Positions 51,374 through 59,921 of a stretch of 64,000 bases of DNA are shown here, in pieces. Both the position numbers and the translations under genes were made by a program. Location: assembly GCA_020636535.1 (NCBI GenBank), contig JACJXT010000011.1, positions 2,046,001 through 2,110,000 on the forward strand. The letters run 5' to 3'. The notes below the pieces were generated by a model that was not told where the DNA came from, made no database searches, and saw only the letters and a program-made list of their open reading frames with translations. Origin of the DNA: Chitinophagales bacterium. Lineage in GTDB: Bacteria; Bacteroidota; Bacteroidia; Chitinophagales; JADIYW01. Numbering within the stretch: the first letter of the stretch is position 1; each line of letters opens with the position of its first letter.

Positions 51374-53207
51374 TCTCAAGTTTGACACGATATTGAGTTA
51401 ATTAATTGATTATCAACAATAGTGTTATTGGATTGGCTCACTACAAATTGGATTTTATAGTGTTAGTTTGTCTTTTGGAATGATGGGTTGTAATGGCATT
51501 AAACCTATTGCTCTTTGAAGTGCAATTTCGTTTTCTGTTGGTCTTGAACGTACATAGATTTGCTCTTTATTGTGTTGTAACAAGCTTACTTGCATTTTAT
51601 TTAGCGTAGTTCTTAGCGTATTCTCTGTGAGTTTTAGTCCGCTTTTATTGGTTCTTTGTAGTGTGTAGTTTAATAGTGTATAAGCGATATAGCATAAACA
51701 AATATGTCCTTTAATTCGTTTGTCTGTCCAATGAAACATGGGTCTTATTTCTAAGTGTGCTTTAAAGGTTCTAAAGGTGTGTTCTATTTTATAAAGTTGT
51801 TTGTATTGTTCTAATACTTGTGTTGCTGTAAGGGTTTTGTTGTTGGTGCTAATAGCCAAAATGCCATCGTACTTTGCATCGTTTATTAGTTTTTGTTCAT
51901 TCAGTTCATAGCTGCCTTTTGGGTTTTGTTGTATATAAAACCTACTTGCTTTTTTGGTAATTAGAGCTGTATTTTTTAATAGTATTTTAGCTGTAGCTTC
52001 TTTGTCTTCTCTATCTTGTTTGTCTTTTTTTGCTCGTTTTTGGCTGTGTGTTACGATGATTGTTTTACCATCGTGTTCTACGGTTTTATATGTAATTACA
52101 ATGGCTTCGCCAGTTGTATCATGGTATATCCATTGTTTGGTAAAAGAAGCTAAATCGGTAAGCTCGGTTTGTAATGTTTTAGGTAAACTTTTGATGCGTT
52201 CGCCAAGTATAAATTCGTAGCCATTGTTTTTGGTAATTTCGATGTTATGTTTCGATAACATACCTCTATCTGCTACCATAATTATTTTTTCTATTTGATA
52301 TTGTTTTTTTAAATCGATTAATGCTTTTTCAAAAGTATGTCCTTCGTAGGTATTGCCTTCAAAAATTTGATAACCAATCGGATTTTTATCAGTATCTATG
52401 AGCATACAAAACAAGATTTGTGTGTTTCCTATTTTGCCATCTTTACTAAATCCTTTTTGCCTAAGTTTGCCTTGTTGTTCTACTTCACTTTCAAAATACA
52501 AAGTGGTTACATCATAAAATACAACATCCAATTTTTGATTAAATAAATCTCTGCCTGTTTGGAAAATTTGTTGTTGAATGAGCGATTGATTGTCGGCTAA
52601 TTTATCTAAAGTTCGATACAAGTGATGTAGCGAAACAGTAGGCAAATTAAGATATTCCGACTGATGTAGATAATTTTGATGTTTACTACACGGATCTTGT
52701 AATCGCTCTAAAAGCATCAACAAAACAGCATCCGAAAAATTAAATTGTAGTTTGTTTTTTGAGGCTATTCTGCGAAACACATCTTGCAAACCATAATGCT
52801 GTAATACTTTTTGGTAGAGGTATTGATAGCCATAATTGTATCTGCCTAATTCTAACAAATCGCCAGTTAGCAATGCCTTTACTTCGCCACCACCTAACTC
52901 AAATAATTGGATACCGATGGCTCGCAATTGGGCTGGTTTATAATCTTCTACTTTGCCAAGTGTGTGTAATATTTTGTGCTTTGATTTGCCCTCATCATTT
53001 CGATAGCTTTCTAAGATACGCAAATACGTGCCTGATGATTTTTTCTCTATCCGCAAAAATGACATACTGCAAAAATAGAGCGGATAAACTAATTATAAAA
53101 GCAACCAAAAAAAAATCGGCTCACTACAAATTTGAAAAAATAAAAACAAAACTCAATAAAATAAGGCGTTCTCAGTCATATTTTATGAAAAGGTGTCAAA
53201 CTCGAGA
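51374..53207. mobile_element. IS1634-family insertion sequence, copy 2 (1834 bp)
   Basis: Same length, ends and transposase as copy 1 at 31601-33434, in the same orientation. It inserted between two convergent genes whose stop codons were only 2 bp apart before insertion. The 131-bp target duplication gives each gene its own intact 3' end. Internal 15-bp direct repeats lie at 51435-51449 and 53118-53132. Two identical copies 20 kb apart in direct orientation could recombine and delete the 19.8 kb between them. Confidence 0.95.
51455..53065 (-). CDS. IS1634-family DDE transposase, copy 2
   Basis: 536 residues, identical in sequence to the transposase at 31682-33292, with the same DVVFYDVTTLYF, MVADRGMLS and YKIEHTFRTFK catalytic blocks. 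No disruption. Identity to copy 1 indicates recent movement and probable activity of the family in this genome. Confidence 0.95.
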   Translation of the reverse strand: MSFLRIEKKSSGTYLRILESYRNDEGKSKHKILHTLGKVEDYKPAQLRAIGIQLFELGGGEVKALLTGDLLELGRYNYGYQYLYQKVLQHYGLQDVFRRIASKNKLQFNFSDAVLLMLLERLQDPCSKHQNYLHQSEYLNLPTVSLHHLYRTLDKLADNQSLIQQQIFQTGRDLFNQKLDVVFYDVTTLYFESEVEQQGKLRQKGFSKDGKIGNTQILFCMLIDTDKNPIGYQIFEGNTYEGHTFEKALIDLKKQYQIEKIIMVADRGMLSKHNIEITKNNGYEFILGERIKSLPKTLQTELTDLASFTKQWIYHDTTGEAIVITYKTVEHDGKTIIVTHSQKRAKKDKQDREDKEATAKILLKNTALITKKASRFYIQQNPKGSYELNEQKLINDAKYDGILAISTNNKTLTATQVLEQYKQLYKIEHTFRTFKAHLEIRPMFHWTDKRIKGHICLCYIAYTLLNYTLQRTNKSGLKLTENTLRTTLNKMQVSLLQHNKEQIYVRSRPTENEIALQRAIGLMPLQPIIPKDKLTL

Positions 53208-53338
53208 GATGGCAATAGAATTTTAAATCCAGAATCGAATTTTATATTACAAGCCAACGATGTACTTTGGATAGTTGGCGACAAACGAAAAATAATTTCT
53301 ATAATAGAATAGTATTATCTTTCATTTTCCAATATTTT
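53208..53338. repeat. Right 131-bp target-site duplication of IS copy 2
   Basis: Exact copy of 51243-51373. It contains a dead copy of the antiporter C-terminus (ending in its stop) and the real last 24 bp of the convergent thioesterase gene, so that gene remains complete. Confidence 0.94.
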
Positions 53339-53833
53339 TTTAAAATATTCACTATCTGATGCTTTTAATTTTCCTGCTTGTACTAATCTAATTTCTCTTC
53401 TGTGCAAAGCATTTTCGTACAACACTTGTTCTCGTTCTGTTTCTGGTTCAATTGCCATTACTTTCACTGGTTTTTGGTCAAAATCTAATCCTACAAAAGT
53501 AAAAAATGCCTCATGCGATTTTGTTTCTGTTCCAGTTTGTACATTTTTTATATATACTTCACAAATTACTTCCATAGAAGTATTAAATGCTCTAGTTACA
53601 AATGATTTTAGCATTACAATATCGCCAACTTTTATAGGCAAATTAAACGAAACATTATCTAGAGATGCTGTTACTGCATAAGCACCACTATGTTTTATAG
53701 CACTAATTCCAGAACACACATCCATCCAACACAATAAATTGCCACCCATTAAATTACCAATTGGATTGGCATGTCCTGGCATAATTAATTCTGTTTGTAT
53801 ATTCAGTGTATCGCAAGGTTTTCTCGAACTCAT
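53315..53833 (-). CDS. Acyl-CoA thioesterase, hotdog fold (YciA/ACOT type)
   Basis: 172 residues from the ATG at 53833 (MSSRKPCDTLNIQTELIMPG); the TTG at 53842 is unnecessary. HANPIGNLMGGNLLCWMDVC is the hotdog helix with the catalytic Asn/Asp region of acyl-CoA hydrolases, followed by strands YAVTASLDNVSFNLPIKVGD and SMEVICEVYIKN. It hydrolyses acyl-CoA esters in the cytosol. The C-terminus (SDSEYFKKILENER) is encoded partly in the right duplication of IS copy 2. Convergent with the antiporter gene before the insertion. Confidence 0.92.
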   Translation of the reverse strand: MSSRKPCDTLNIQTELIMPGHANPIGNLMGGNLLCWMDVCSGISAIKHSGAYAVTASLDNVSFNLPIKVGDIVMLKSFVTRAFNTSMEVICEVYIKNVQTGTETKSHEAFFTFVGLDFDQKPVKVMAIEPETEREQVLYENALHRREIRLVQAGKLKASDSEYFKKILENER

Positions 53834-53883
53834 AAACTGCAAGTTAATAAAAATGAAAATTATTTTGGATAAACATTTTAAAC

Positions 53884-53891
53884 TATATTTG
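53884..53891 (+). promoter_or_regulatory. -7 box of the tRNA-Arg promoter
   Basis: TATATTTG, a perfect TAnnTTTG match, ends 11 bp before the mature tRNA. A TTTTGG lies upstream but with a spacing shorter than usual, so only the -7 element is claimed. Confidence 0.5.
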
Positions 53892-53902
53892 TGCTAATCA
53901 TT

Positions 53903-53976
53903 GACCTCGTAGTTCAACTGGATAGAATATCAGATTTCGGCTCTGAGGGTTGAGGGTTCGAATCCTTCCGAGGTCA
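53903..53976 (+). tRNA. tRNA-Arg (anticodon UCG)
   Basis: The acceptor stem GACCTCG (53903-53909) pairs with CGAGGTC (53969-53975), with discriminator A at 53976. The D-arm is GTTC...GAAT with the AACTGGATA loop. The anticodon stem TCAGA/TCTGA encloses the loop TTTCGGC, giving anticodon TCG. The T-arm GAGGG-TTCGAAT-CCTTC is standard. No CCA is encoded. It reads CGA and probably other CGN codons. Confidence 0.93.
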
Positions 53977-53990
53977 CAAAAATAAATTCT

Positions 53991-54440
53991 ATGGAAAAAA
54001 TTCATATATTACAAGACTTTGATGCACCTATTCACAATGTATTTGCTTTTATTAGCAATCATAATAGGTGGAATGAAATTTTTCCTGCTGCGTATTTAAG
54101 ACGCGTAATTAATAGTCCAGATCCTAAAAATATAAATGGTGTTGGTTCTACTAGAATTGTAGCTACTTTTCCTTTTCCTTTTTTTGAAACTATTACACAA
54201 TATCAAGAAGATAAGTATTTAGAATATAAAATAAGTTCACCAAGTATACTTAAAAATCATATTGGTAAAATGAATTTTATTGCATTAAGCGATAGAAAAT
54301 GTAGACTAGACTATACCATTGAATTTGATGGTGTAATTCCTTTTAGCAGTTTTATTATTAGAAATATCTTAGAGAAGGAAGTTGGCAATGGCATTAGAGA
54401 TTTAGCATTAAAATTTAAGCGAAATCCAAATTATTATTGA
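53991..54440 (+). CDS. SRPBCC / START-like small-molecule-binding protein
   Basis: 149 residues with the Polyketide_cyc2/SRPBCC pattern. An initial strand IHILQDFDAPIHNVFAFISNH leads into a helix, then NRWNEIFPAAYLRRVI, a beta-rich centre (GVGSTRIVATFPFPFFETI) and a closing helix (FIIRNILEKEVGNGIRDL). It likely binds a lipid or other hydrophobic ligand. It starts 14 bp after the tRNA gene and its 3' end overlaps the convergent hisIE gene by 7 bp. The ligand is unknown. Confidence 0.78.
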   Translation: MEKIHILQDFDAPIHNVFAFISNHNRWNEIFPAAYLRRVINSPDPKNINGVGSTRIVATFPFPFFETITQYQEDKYLEYKISSPSILKNHIGKMNFIALSDRKCRLDYTIEFDGVIPFSSFIIRNILEKEVGNGIRDLALKFKRNPNYY

Positions 54441-55027
54441 TGCCTGCTTTTAAGTTTGGCTAGTACTTCATTAAACGAATAACCTTTTGCTGCTAGTAAA
54501 ACTAAAAAGTGATATAATAAATCTGCTGATTCGCCCAAGAATAAATCTTTATTATCGTCTTTAGCTTCTATGACTACTTCTATAGCTTCTTCTCCAACTT
54601 TTTGAGCAATTTTATTTATGCCTTTATTTAACAGACTATTGGTATAAGAACCTTCTTTTGGATTAGCTTTTCTATCTAAAATAACTTTTTCAAGAATATG
54701 TAAAAAAGAAAAATCTTGTACATTGTCTTCTGCCCAACAAGTATCTGTTCCTTTATGACAAACTGGTCCTCTTGGTTTTGCTTTAATCAAAAAGGTATCT
54801 TTATCGCAATCTAATTCAATGCTTACTACTTCTAAGAAGTTGCCACTCTCCTCACCTTTTGTCCAAATTCTATTTCTGCTTCTACTAAAAAATGTTGCTC
54901 TGTTTGTTTCTAGTGTAATCTTTAAAGATTCTTCTGTCATATAAGCTAACATTAATATTTTACCAGTTTCGTTGTCTTGTACAATTGCTGGTAACATTCC
55001 ACCTTGTTTTGTAAAATCCGCTTGCAT
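54434..55027 (-). CDS. hisI: Bifunctional histidine enzyme HisIE
   Basis: 197 residues. The HisI domain (phosphoribosyl-AMP cyclohydrolase) has MLAYMTEESLKITLET, FFSRSRNRIWTKGEESGN, IELDCDKD and GPVCHKGTDTCW with the zinc cysteines. The HisE domain (phosphoribosyl-ATP pyrophosphohydrolase) follows with SYTNSLLNKGINKIAQKVGE, EEAIEVVIEAK and ESADLLYHFLVLL. It performs steps 2 and 3 of histidine synthesis. No other his gene adjoins it, so the pathway is split or the rest lies elsewhere. Confidence 0.95.
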   Translation of the reverse strand: MQADFTKQGGMLPAIVQDNETGKILMLAYMTEESLKITLETNRATFFSRSRNRIWTKGEESGNFLEVVSIELDCDKDTFLIKAKPRGPVCHKGTDTCWAEDNVQDFSFLHILEKVILDRKANPKEGSYTNSLLNKGINKIAQKVGEEAIEVVIEAKDDNKDLFLGESADLLYHFLVLLAAKGYSFNEVLAKLKSRHQ

Positions 55028-55153
55028 AAAAATTAATTGTAATATAAATGTAGCAATTAAAATTTATAGCACTAAGTTATTAGTTGAAATCAATATTAAG
55101 ATTTCAATACATTTCAAAAGTAAAATGTTGTAATATCATTAATATATTACATA

Positions 55154-55993
55154 TTAATTATCTGCTTTTTCTTTTAATGTAACCGTTCTTGTTACTGGAT
55201 TGAACTGGCTATCTACTACATTATTATCTTTATCTAGCAAAGTAAGTGTAATGGTATTTTCACCCATTTTCATTCCTTCAATAAAAAATGGCACCCATTT
55301 AGTAATTAAAAATGTAGCGTCGTTAATTTGTGCTTTCACTTTATAACCTTTTTCAGATAAGTTACAATTAACTATAAAAAAGTCTAATAATACATCGTTT
55401 ACTTCTTCTCCAACATAAGTACCTTTTGGTCTGCTGTAAAATAGATGTGGGTCATTTAATCGTGGATTAGCATATTTTGCTGTATATCTACTTTTTCCAG
55501 TTATAATACTTGTTAATATATATGCATTTGGATTTTTTACACTTTCGTGATAAGAACGAGACAAAAAACACAATACAACATGCTGACCATCTTTTGTATC
55601 TACACTAAAATCATTGGTATAATGTGCTGTATATGGTTGATTATCTACAATACAGTGTATGTGCTGACCTTGACCAGAATTGGCACAAGTTGCAATACCT
55701 GTTCTATCTGTTTGCTCGCCAAGTGTATAATTTTTTACATCAAAATTAAGATGAATTTTATTGTTATCTAGTTCTTCTAAATTAGATGATTTCATGAGTT
55801 GCAAACTTGCATCGGCAAAAGATTCTGGACTATACAGTTCTTTTAGTGTAATGCCTTTGTCTTTCATAGTAATTAAAGGTGTACCTAAATCTTCTATTGC
55901 TTTTTGTTTGGTTTTGGTTTCTGCACTTCTACAAGAAATAAAAAAAAGTATCGCGATAAAAAATATAATGCTACAAGCTAGTATCTTTTTCAT
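55154..55993 (-). CDS. Putative lipoprotein of unknown function
   Basis: 279 residues. MKKILACSIIFFIAILFFISC ends in a lipobox FISC, then a basic, acidic-mixed linker (RSAETKTKQKAIEDLG). The mature part is beta-strand rich, with GIATCANSGQGQHIHCIVD and LNDPHLFYSRPKGTYVGEE and a C-terminal Ig-like segment (NTITLTLLDKDNNVVDSQFN). The paired Cys and HIHC could bind a metal or form a disulfide. The 5' end overlaps the asparagine-synthase-like gene by 23 bp. Family not recognised. Confidence 0.65.
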   Translation of the reverse strand: MKKILACSIIFFIAILFFISCRSAETKTKQKAIEDLGTPLITMKDKGITLKELYSPESFADASLQLMKSSNLEELDNNKIHLNFDVKNYTLGEQTDRTGIATCANSGQGQHIHCIVDNQPYTAHYTNDFSVDTKDGQHVVLCFLSRSYHESVKNPNAYILTSIITGKSRYTAKYANPRLNDPHLFYSRPKGTYVGEEVNDVLLDFFIVNCNLSEKGYKVKAQINDATFLITKWVPFFIEGMKMGENTITLTLLDKDNNVVDSQFNPVTRTVTLKEKADN

Positions 55994-57419
55994 TTAAAAA
56001 TATTTTGTGAATGAAGTAATATGCCCACAATGTATTAAAATTATTTTGCTTTTGGAATTTTTTATTCTTAATTAATGTTTTGAGTTGCTTAGATAAGTAC
56101 TGTGTATTTATTGGATCATTTTGCAGTTTTTTATAATTGTTATTTTGTATATATTTAACAATATTATTAGGTAAAATAGATTTGAGTATCTTTTTGAATT
56201 TGTTTTTTTTAGGATGAGATGGTTTATAAAAATCTATTTGCAGTAGTTTGAAAAAGTGTTGCATTAAAAACTGCTCATAGCTTGTATAGGCATCTTTTAT
56301 AGGAACACTGTACCAGTTTTGAAATAAATCGTGATGATTAGATAAAATAAACCATGGATAGTTGAAGAATTCAAAAGTCCGAAGACCATTTGTACTAAAC
56401 TTTGCAGCTCTATTGATACTGTACCACTGTCTATAATCTAATAAATTATTATTAATATATTCTTTATAGTAAGCTAAATAAAATTCGGATTGATACATAC
56501 TAGCAGCAAAGCAATCGGCGAAAGTACCTTGTAAAAACAAAGCATTTTTAGGTATTAAATTGTGTTGTTGCATATAAGCTAATGCAAAATAATCTTGCTC
56601 GTTTGGCAAACCTGTGTAATGATGATTTTGGGTAGCAAACTCTATAAATCTTGTAGAAAGAAATTCATTCAAACTTACTTCATCGTATTCAATAAACAAG
56701 TGCTTATAGTTTAATTGTTGAGTTACTTTTTGTGCTATTTTATGTTCAAAACTATTTTTAACACCATAGGTATAAGTTAGTACATTTTCTATATTATTTA
56801 ATTTCAATAATGCAACAATAGTTCTTGAATCGTAGCCAGCACTTAATGGCACTACAAAAGTATAGTTATTATAATTTTGTTGTAGCACCTTTATTTGTGT
56901 ATGATAAGTATTCAATACTTTTTCTTCATTAAATAATAGTTTATTATTAATATGTTTAAAATAATAATCTATAGTTGTCATTTGATTGATTTTATCAATA
57001 AATAAATACTGTCCTGAGTTGAGTTGTTTTAGATTTTTAAGTAAGGTATGTTCGTTATTCGTAGTATAAATGGTTTTAAAAATCTGCACTTGCTCTTCAT
57101 CTATAATAGTCGTGCTTTTAAATTCGTTGCTAATATCGTTTCCTATAAATATATTGTTGTTGTCTATTGCATAAAGTATTGGAAAACTTCTTAGTCTATC
57201 TACAGCTGCAAATAAAAATTCATCGTTATCATAAATAAAAGCAAAGCTATCTTTTATTGATGTACAAATTTGTAGGCAATCATTTAAATTATTTGGCTGA
57301 GAATTAAATAAATAATCTTCATTCGTTGAATTATTAGTAATTAATCTAAAATTATTTATTAGTTTATATTTAAAGTAAAATACATCATATAGTTCTATAT
57401 TTATTTTAAACTTACTCAT
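55971..57419 (-). CDS. Asparagine-synthase-like protein with degenerate amidotransferase domain
   Basis: 482 residues. The N-terminal region has remnants of the class II glutamine amidotransferase fold (FAFIYDND...FAAVDRLRSFPILYA, compare ARDRFGIKPLYY), but it begins MSKFKI with no Cys at position 2, so glutamine hydrolysis is unlikely. The C-terminal ATP-pyrophosphatase domain has VVPLSAGYDSRTIVALLKL in place of SGGxDS, then TYTYGVKN and IAQKVTQQLNYKH. Such proteins occur in polysaccharide and natural-product loci as ligases using free ammonia or another amine. Overlaps the flippase gene by 8 bp. Confidence 0.8.
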   Translation of the reverse strand: MSKFKINIELYDVFYFKYKLINNFRLITNNSTNEDYLFNSQPNNLNDCLQICTSIKDSFAFIYDNDEFLFAAVDRLRSFPILYAIDNNNIFIGNDISNEFKSTTIIDEEQVQIFKTIYTTNNEHTLLKNLKQLNSGQYLFIDKINQMTTIDYYFKHINNKLLFNEEKVLNTYHTQIKVLQQNYNNYTFVVPLSAGYDSRTIVALLKLNNIENVLTYTYGVKNSFEHKIAQKVTQQLNYKHLFIEYDEVSLNEFLSTRFIEFATQNHHYTGLPNEQDYFALAYMQQHNLIPKNALFLQGTFADCFAASMYQSEFYLAYYKEYINNNLLDYRQWYSINRAAKFSTNGLRTFEFFNYPWFILSNHHDLFQNWYSVPIKDAYTSYEQFLMQHFFKLLQIDFYKPSHPKKNKFKKILKSILPNNIVKYIQNNNYKKLQNDPINTQYLSKQLKTLIKNKKFQKQNNFNTLWAYYFIHKIFLNEKDTSL

Positions 57420-58608
57420 CAGACAGTTTTAAAATATAGTTTAGCAAATAAATATTGAATAGAATACTTACTACTACAAACAAGACAATAGCTACATAGA
57501 AGTCTTGTAAATAATATCCAATAGCAATTGCGAGTACTCTACAAAGCAAAAGTGAAGTATTCCATTTTAGTTCAACAGCTAATTTCTTTTTTATGTCTAG
57601 TAAAAAACTTATTGGTTGCACTACTATAGACAAAGCGTACCACAAAATTAAGTATTGTGTAATTATTCCAGCATTTATCCATTGTTCTCCAAATATAAAA
57701 ACAACTATACTTTTTCCAAATATCAATAAAATAATTGTAGGAATTAATGCCAAAACAAAACCAATGAGTGCTACTTCTTTGGTGTATGTCTTTAATTCGT
57801 TGGTATCTTTATGAGCTGCTTCACTATAATAAATTTGTCCCATTGCTGTATTGTACATATTTACTGGTGCTTGTAAAACTCTTGTTGCCATAGTGTATGA
57901 ACCTGCTAATACACTTCCAAATAAAAATTGTATTAATGGAATAATTATATTTTTTGACAATGTATTAATAAACGATGATGGTACACTATACATTGGAAAT
58001 ATTTTGTATGCTTGTAGTGTTTGCTGTAGTGTTTTAAAATTGTATTGGTTGATTTTAAGTAGCTTAAATTTTAATATAAGTATTATACTTACTAATAGTT
58101 GTGCTATTATAAAACCAATAATTAATGCGTTTTGAAAATCAAAATAATACTTTAAGATTAGTGCAGCGATTGGAGCTACAATTGCTAGAATGAGTCGAAT
58201 TATATTGATAAATTGATAATTTTTTATTCTGTTGAGCCAATAAAATAATGGCTGATAAATTCCATATGCTAACACTACAATAAATAGTGTAACATATATT
58301 TTATTATACACTATTGATAATATAACTGAGACTAATAACCAAATTAAACTAAATAAAAATGCAATAGCTATTGCGTGTAAGTATATTTGTTTAGCTTCTA
58401 CATCATTTTTTGGTAATTGTACTGCTACATCTAATTTTAAATTTATGGTTTCTGTTGCAATAAGCAATAATGACATATACACACCAAATGTTGCAAATTC
58501 TGTTGGTGAAAAATAGTGTGGTAATATTAATGCAAAACAAAAATTAATGATTTGTGCTATAAGCAACACCGAAAACAATTTAGAAAAATTGCCTTTTAAT
58601 AGTATCAT
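57412..58608 (-). CDS. Wzx-type polysaccharide flippase
   Basis: About 398 residues from the ATG at 58608 (MILLKGNFSKLFSVLLIAQ); a GTG at 58632 is in frame. Roughly 12 membrane spans with PHYFSPTEFATFGVYMSLLLIA, LDVAVQLPKN, a central FPMYSVPSSFINTLSKNIIIP and SVLAGSYTMATRVLQAPVNM, the Polysacc_synt_3 pattern typical of lipopolysaccharide and teichuronic acid flippases. It forms a short unit with the asparagine-synthase-like gene, separate from the main glycan cluster. Confidence 0.87.
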   Translation of the reverse strand: MILLKGNFSKLFSVLLIAQIINFCFALILPHYFSPTEFATFGVYMSLLLIATETINLKLDVAVQLPKNDVEAKQIYLHAIAIAFLFSLIWLLVSVILSIVYNKIYVTLFIVVLAYGIYQPLFYWLNRIKNYQFINIIRLILAIVAPIAALILKYYFDFQNALIIGFIIAQLLVSIILILKFKLLKINQYNFKTLQQTLQAYKIFPMYSVPSSFINTLSKNIIIPLIQFLFGSVLAGSYTMATRVLQAPVNMYNTAMGQIYYSEAAHKDTNELKTYTKEVALIGFVLALIPTIILLIFGKSIVVFIFGEQWINAGIITQYLILWYALSIVVQPISFLLDIKKKLAVELKWNTSLLLCRVLAIAIGYYLQDFYVAIVLFVVVSILFNIYLLNYILKLSDE

Positions 58609-58754
58609 TAGTGTTGATTTAATTGACTGCACTTAAACCCAAGTTACGCATTAGAAATTTATTTCGAAAATATACTACTTCTAATTTAATTAACATCAAC
58701 TTTTGTATTGCATTTATTTATAAAATGCTAAAATAAATTCTGGTCAAAATAATA

Positions 58755-59477
58755 CTATTCTTCATGACAACAAGAGGAGTGTGTGCCTTGTTGTGTGTGT
58801 TCTAGTTGTGGTGAGATGTATGGAATACCTAAATTCATGCCTCGTAAAATTAATAGTATTGCCATTATACTTAATACTATTGGAGTTGCTTTTCGCATGA
58901 TATTTCTTACTTTAAGTGTAAGCCATTGCTTAGAAAAAATTAAGGTAGTCATTATTGGAAATGTACCTAAGCCAAATGCTACCATTAATAATGTACCATT
59001 TATAACACTTCCTGTTGCTAAAGCTGCTGCTACGCCTGCATAAACTAAACCACAAGGCAAATAACCATTTAATAATCCTATTATATATATATTAAATAAT
59101 GAAGCATCTTTTTTACTATAAATAGCACTTAGTTTGTTTTTAATTGATTGATAAAATGTGTTGAGTAATGGTATTTTATTAAATCCTTTAAAAATATATT
59201 CTATTACTACAAATAATAAGATAGCTATACCAATTGCAATAGAAATTTTTTGTTGTAATGCACCTAAGAATAGTTGCTGACCTATTAATCCGAATAACAA
59301 GCCAATACTTGCGTAAGCTGTTAATCTTCCTAAATTATATAATGATGTAGCAAATAGTCTTTTGATTTTATTGGTGGTATTAATTGGCAATGCTAAAGCT
59401 AATGGTCCGCACATGCCTACACAATGAAAGCTACCTAGTAAACCTATTAAAAAACCAGAACTTATTGCTGTTATCAT
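58755..59477 (-). CDS. TauE/SafE (DsbD_2)-type membrane protein of the cbb3 oxidase operon
   Basis: 240 residues, about six membrane spans. FLIGLLGSFHCVGMCGPLALALP at the N-terminus has the paired Cys of this family, and GLLNGYLPCGLVYAGVAAAL the second conserved block with another Cys. The C-terminus is His/Cys-rich (HSSCCHEE), suggesting metal binding. It overlaps ccoH by 4 bp. In Bacteroidota this protein commonly closes cco operons, where copper or heme-related assembly is suspected but not proven. Confidence 0.85.
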   Translation of the reverse strand: MITAISSGFLIGLLGSFHCVGMCGPLALALPINTTNKIKRLFATSLYNLGRLTAYASIGLLFGLIGQQLFLGALQQKISIAIGIAILLFVVIEYIFKGFNKIPLLNTFYQSIKNKLSAIYSKKDASLFNIYIIGLLNGYLPCGLVYAGVAAALATGSVINGTLLMVAFGLGTFPIMTTLIFSKQWLTLKVRNIMRKATPIVLSIMAILLILRGMNLGIPYISPQLEHTQQGTHSSCCHEE

Positions 59478-59920
59478 TTCTGAACAAATAAACTATAGTT
59501 GGTAAAGTATGCAGTATCGTTGGTATTCCAAGAAATCTCTACATCATAAAAACCTTTTACAAATTTATCTTTAGCTAATGTATAGTAGTTGGTGTTTAGT
59601 GTATTAAATCCAAAAGTTACATCTTTAGATTGGTCGTCGTTTTTAACAAACCGTAACTCTCCTTTTGTATTTGCATTGATACTTTTTGTAGGAAAGTCTA
59701 TCACAATAAATTGTAATGAGTCTTTTACTCTAATTGCTTGATTTAAATTTTTATAGTTCTGTTTTCCATCTATTACTTGCTGATAGTTGATTTCTTTTTC
59801 GTAGTAATTGTCGTCTTTTAATTCTACTTTGTAGCTAAAACTTTTAACTACCATAAAGATGACACCGCTTATAAAAAAGAGTACTATAAATGCTGTAACA
59901 TATGCCCAATTGAGTTTCAT
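59474..59920 (-). CDS. ccoH: FixH/CcoH family cbb3 assembly protein
   Basis: 148 residues. A single N-terminal membrane helix (YVTAFIVLFFISGVIFMVV) is followed by a periplasmic beta domain with DDNYYEKEINYQQVIDGKQN, the FixH signature, and a C-terminal FYDVEISWNTNDTAYF strand region. CcoH stabilises assembly of the cbb3 oxidase, contacting CcoP. Position directly after ccoG (1 bp) and overlapping the TauE-like gene fits. Confidence 0.9.
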   Translation of the reverse strand: MKLNWAYVTAFIVLFFISGVIFMVVKSFSYKVELKDDNYYEKEINYQQVIDGKQNYKNLNQAIRVKDSLQFIVIDFPTKSINANTKGELRFVKNDDQSKDVTFGFNTLNTNYYTLAKDKFVKGFYDVEISWNTNDTAYFTNYSLFVQK

Positions 59921-59921
59921 A

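Noticed and set aside
58620..58660. AACCCAAGTTACGCATTAG, resembling the ends of the 251-bp inverted-repeat element
   Set aside because: Only partly similar, with no matching partner end nearby; likely chance.
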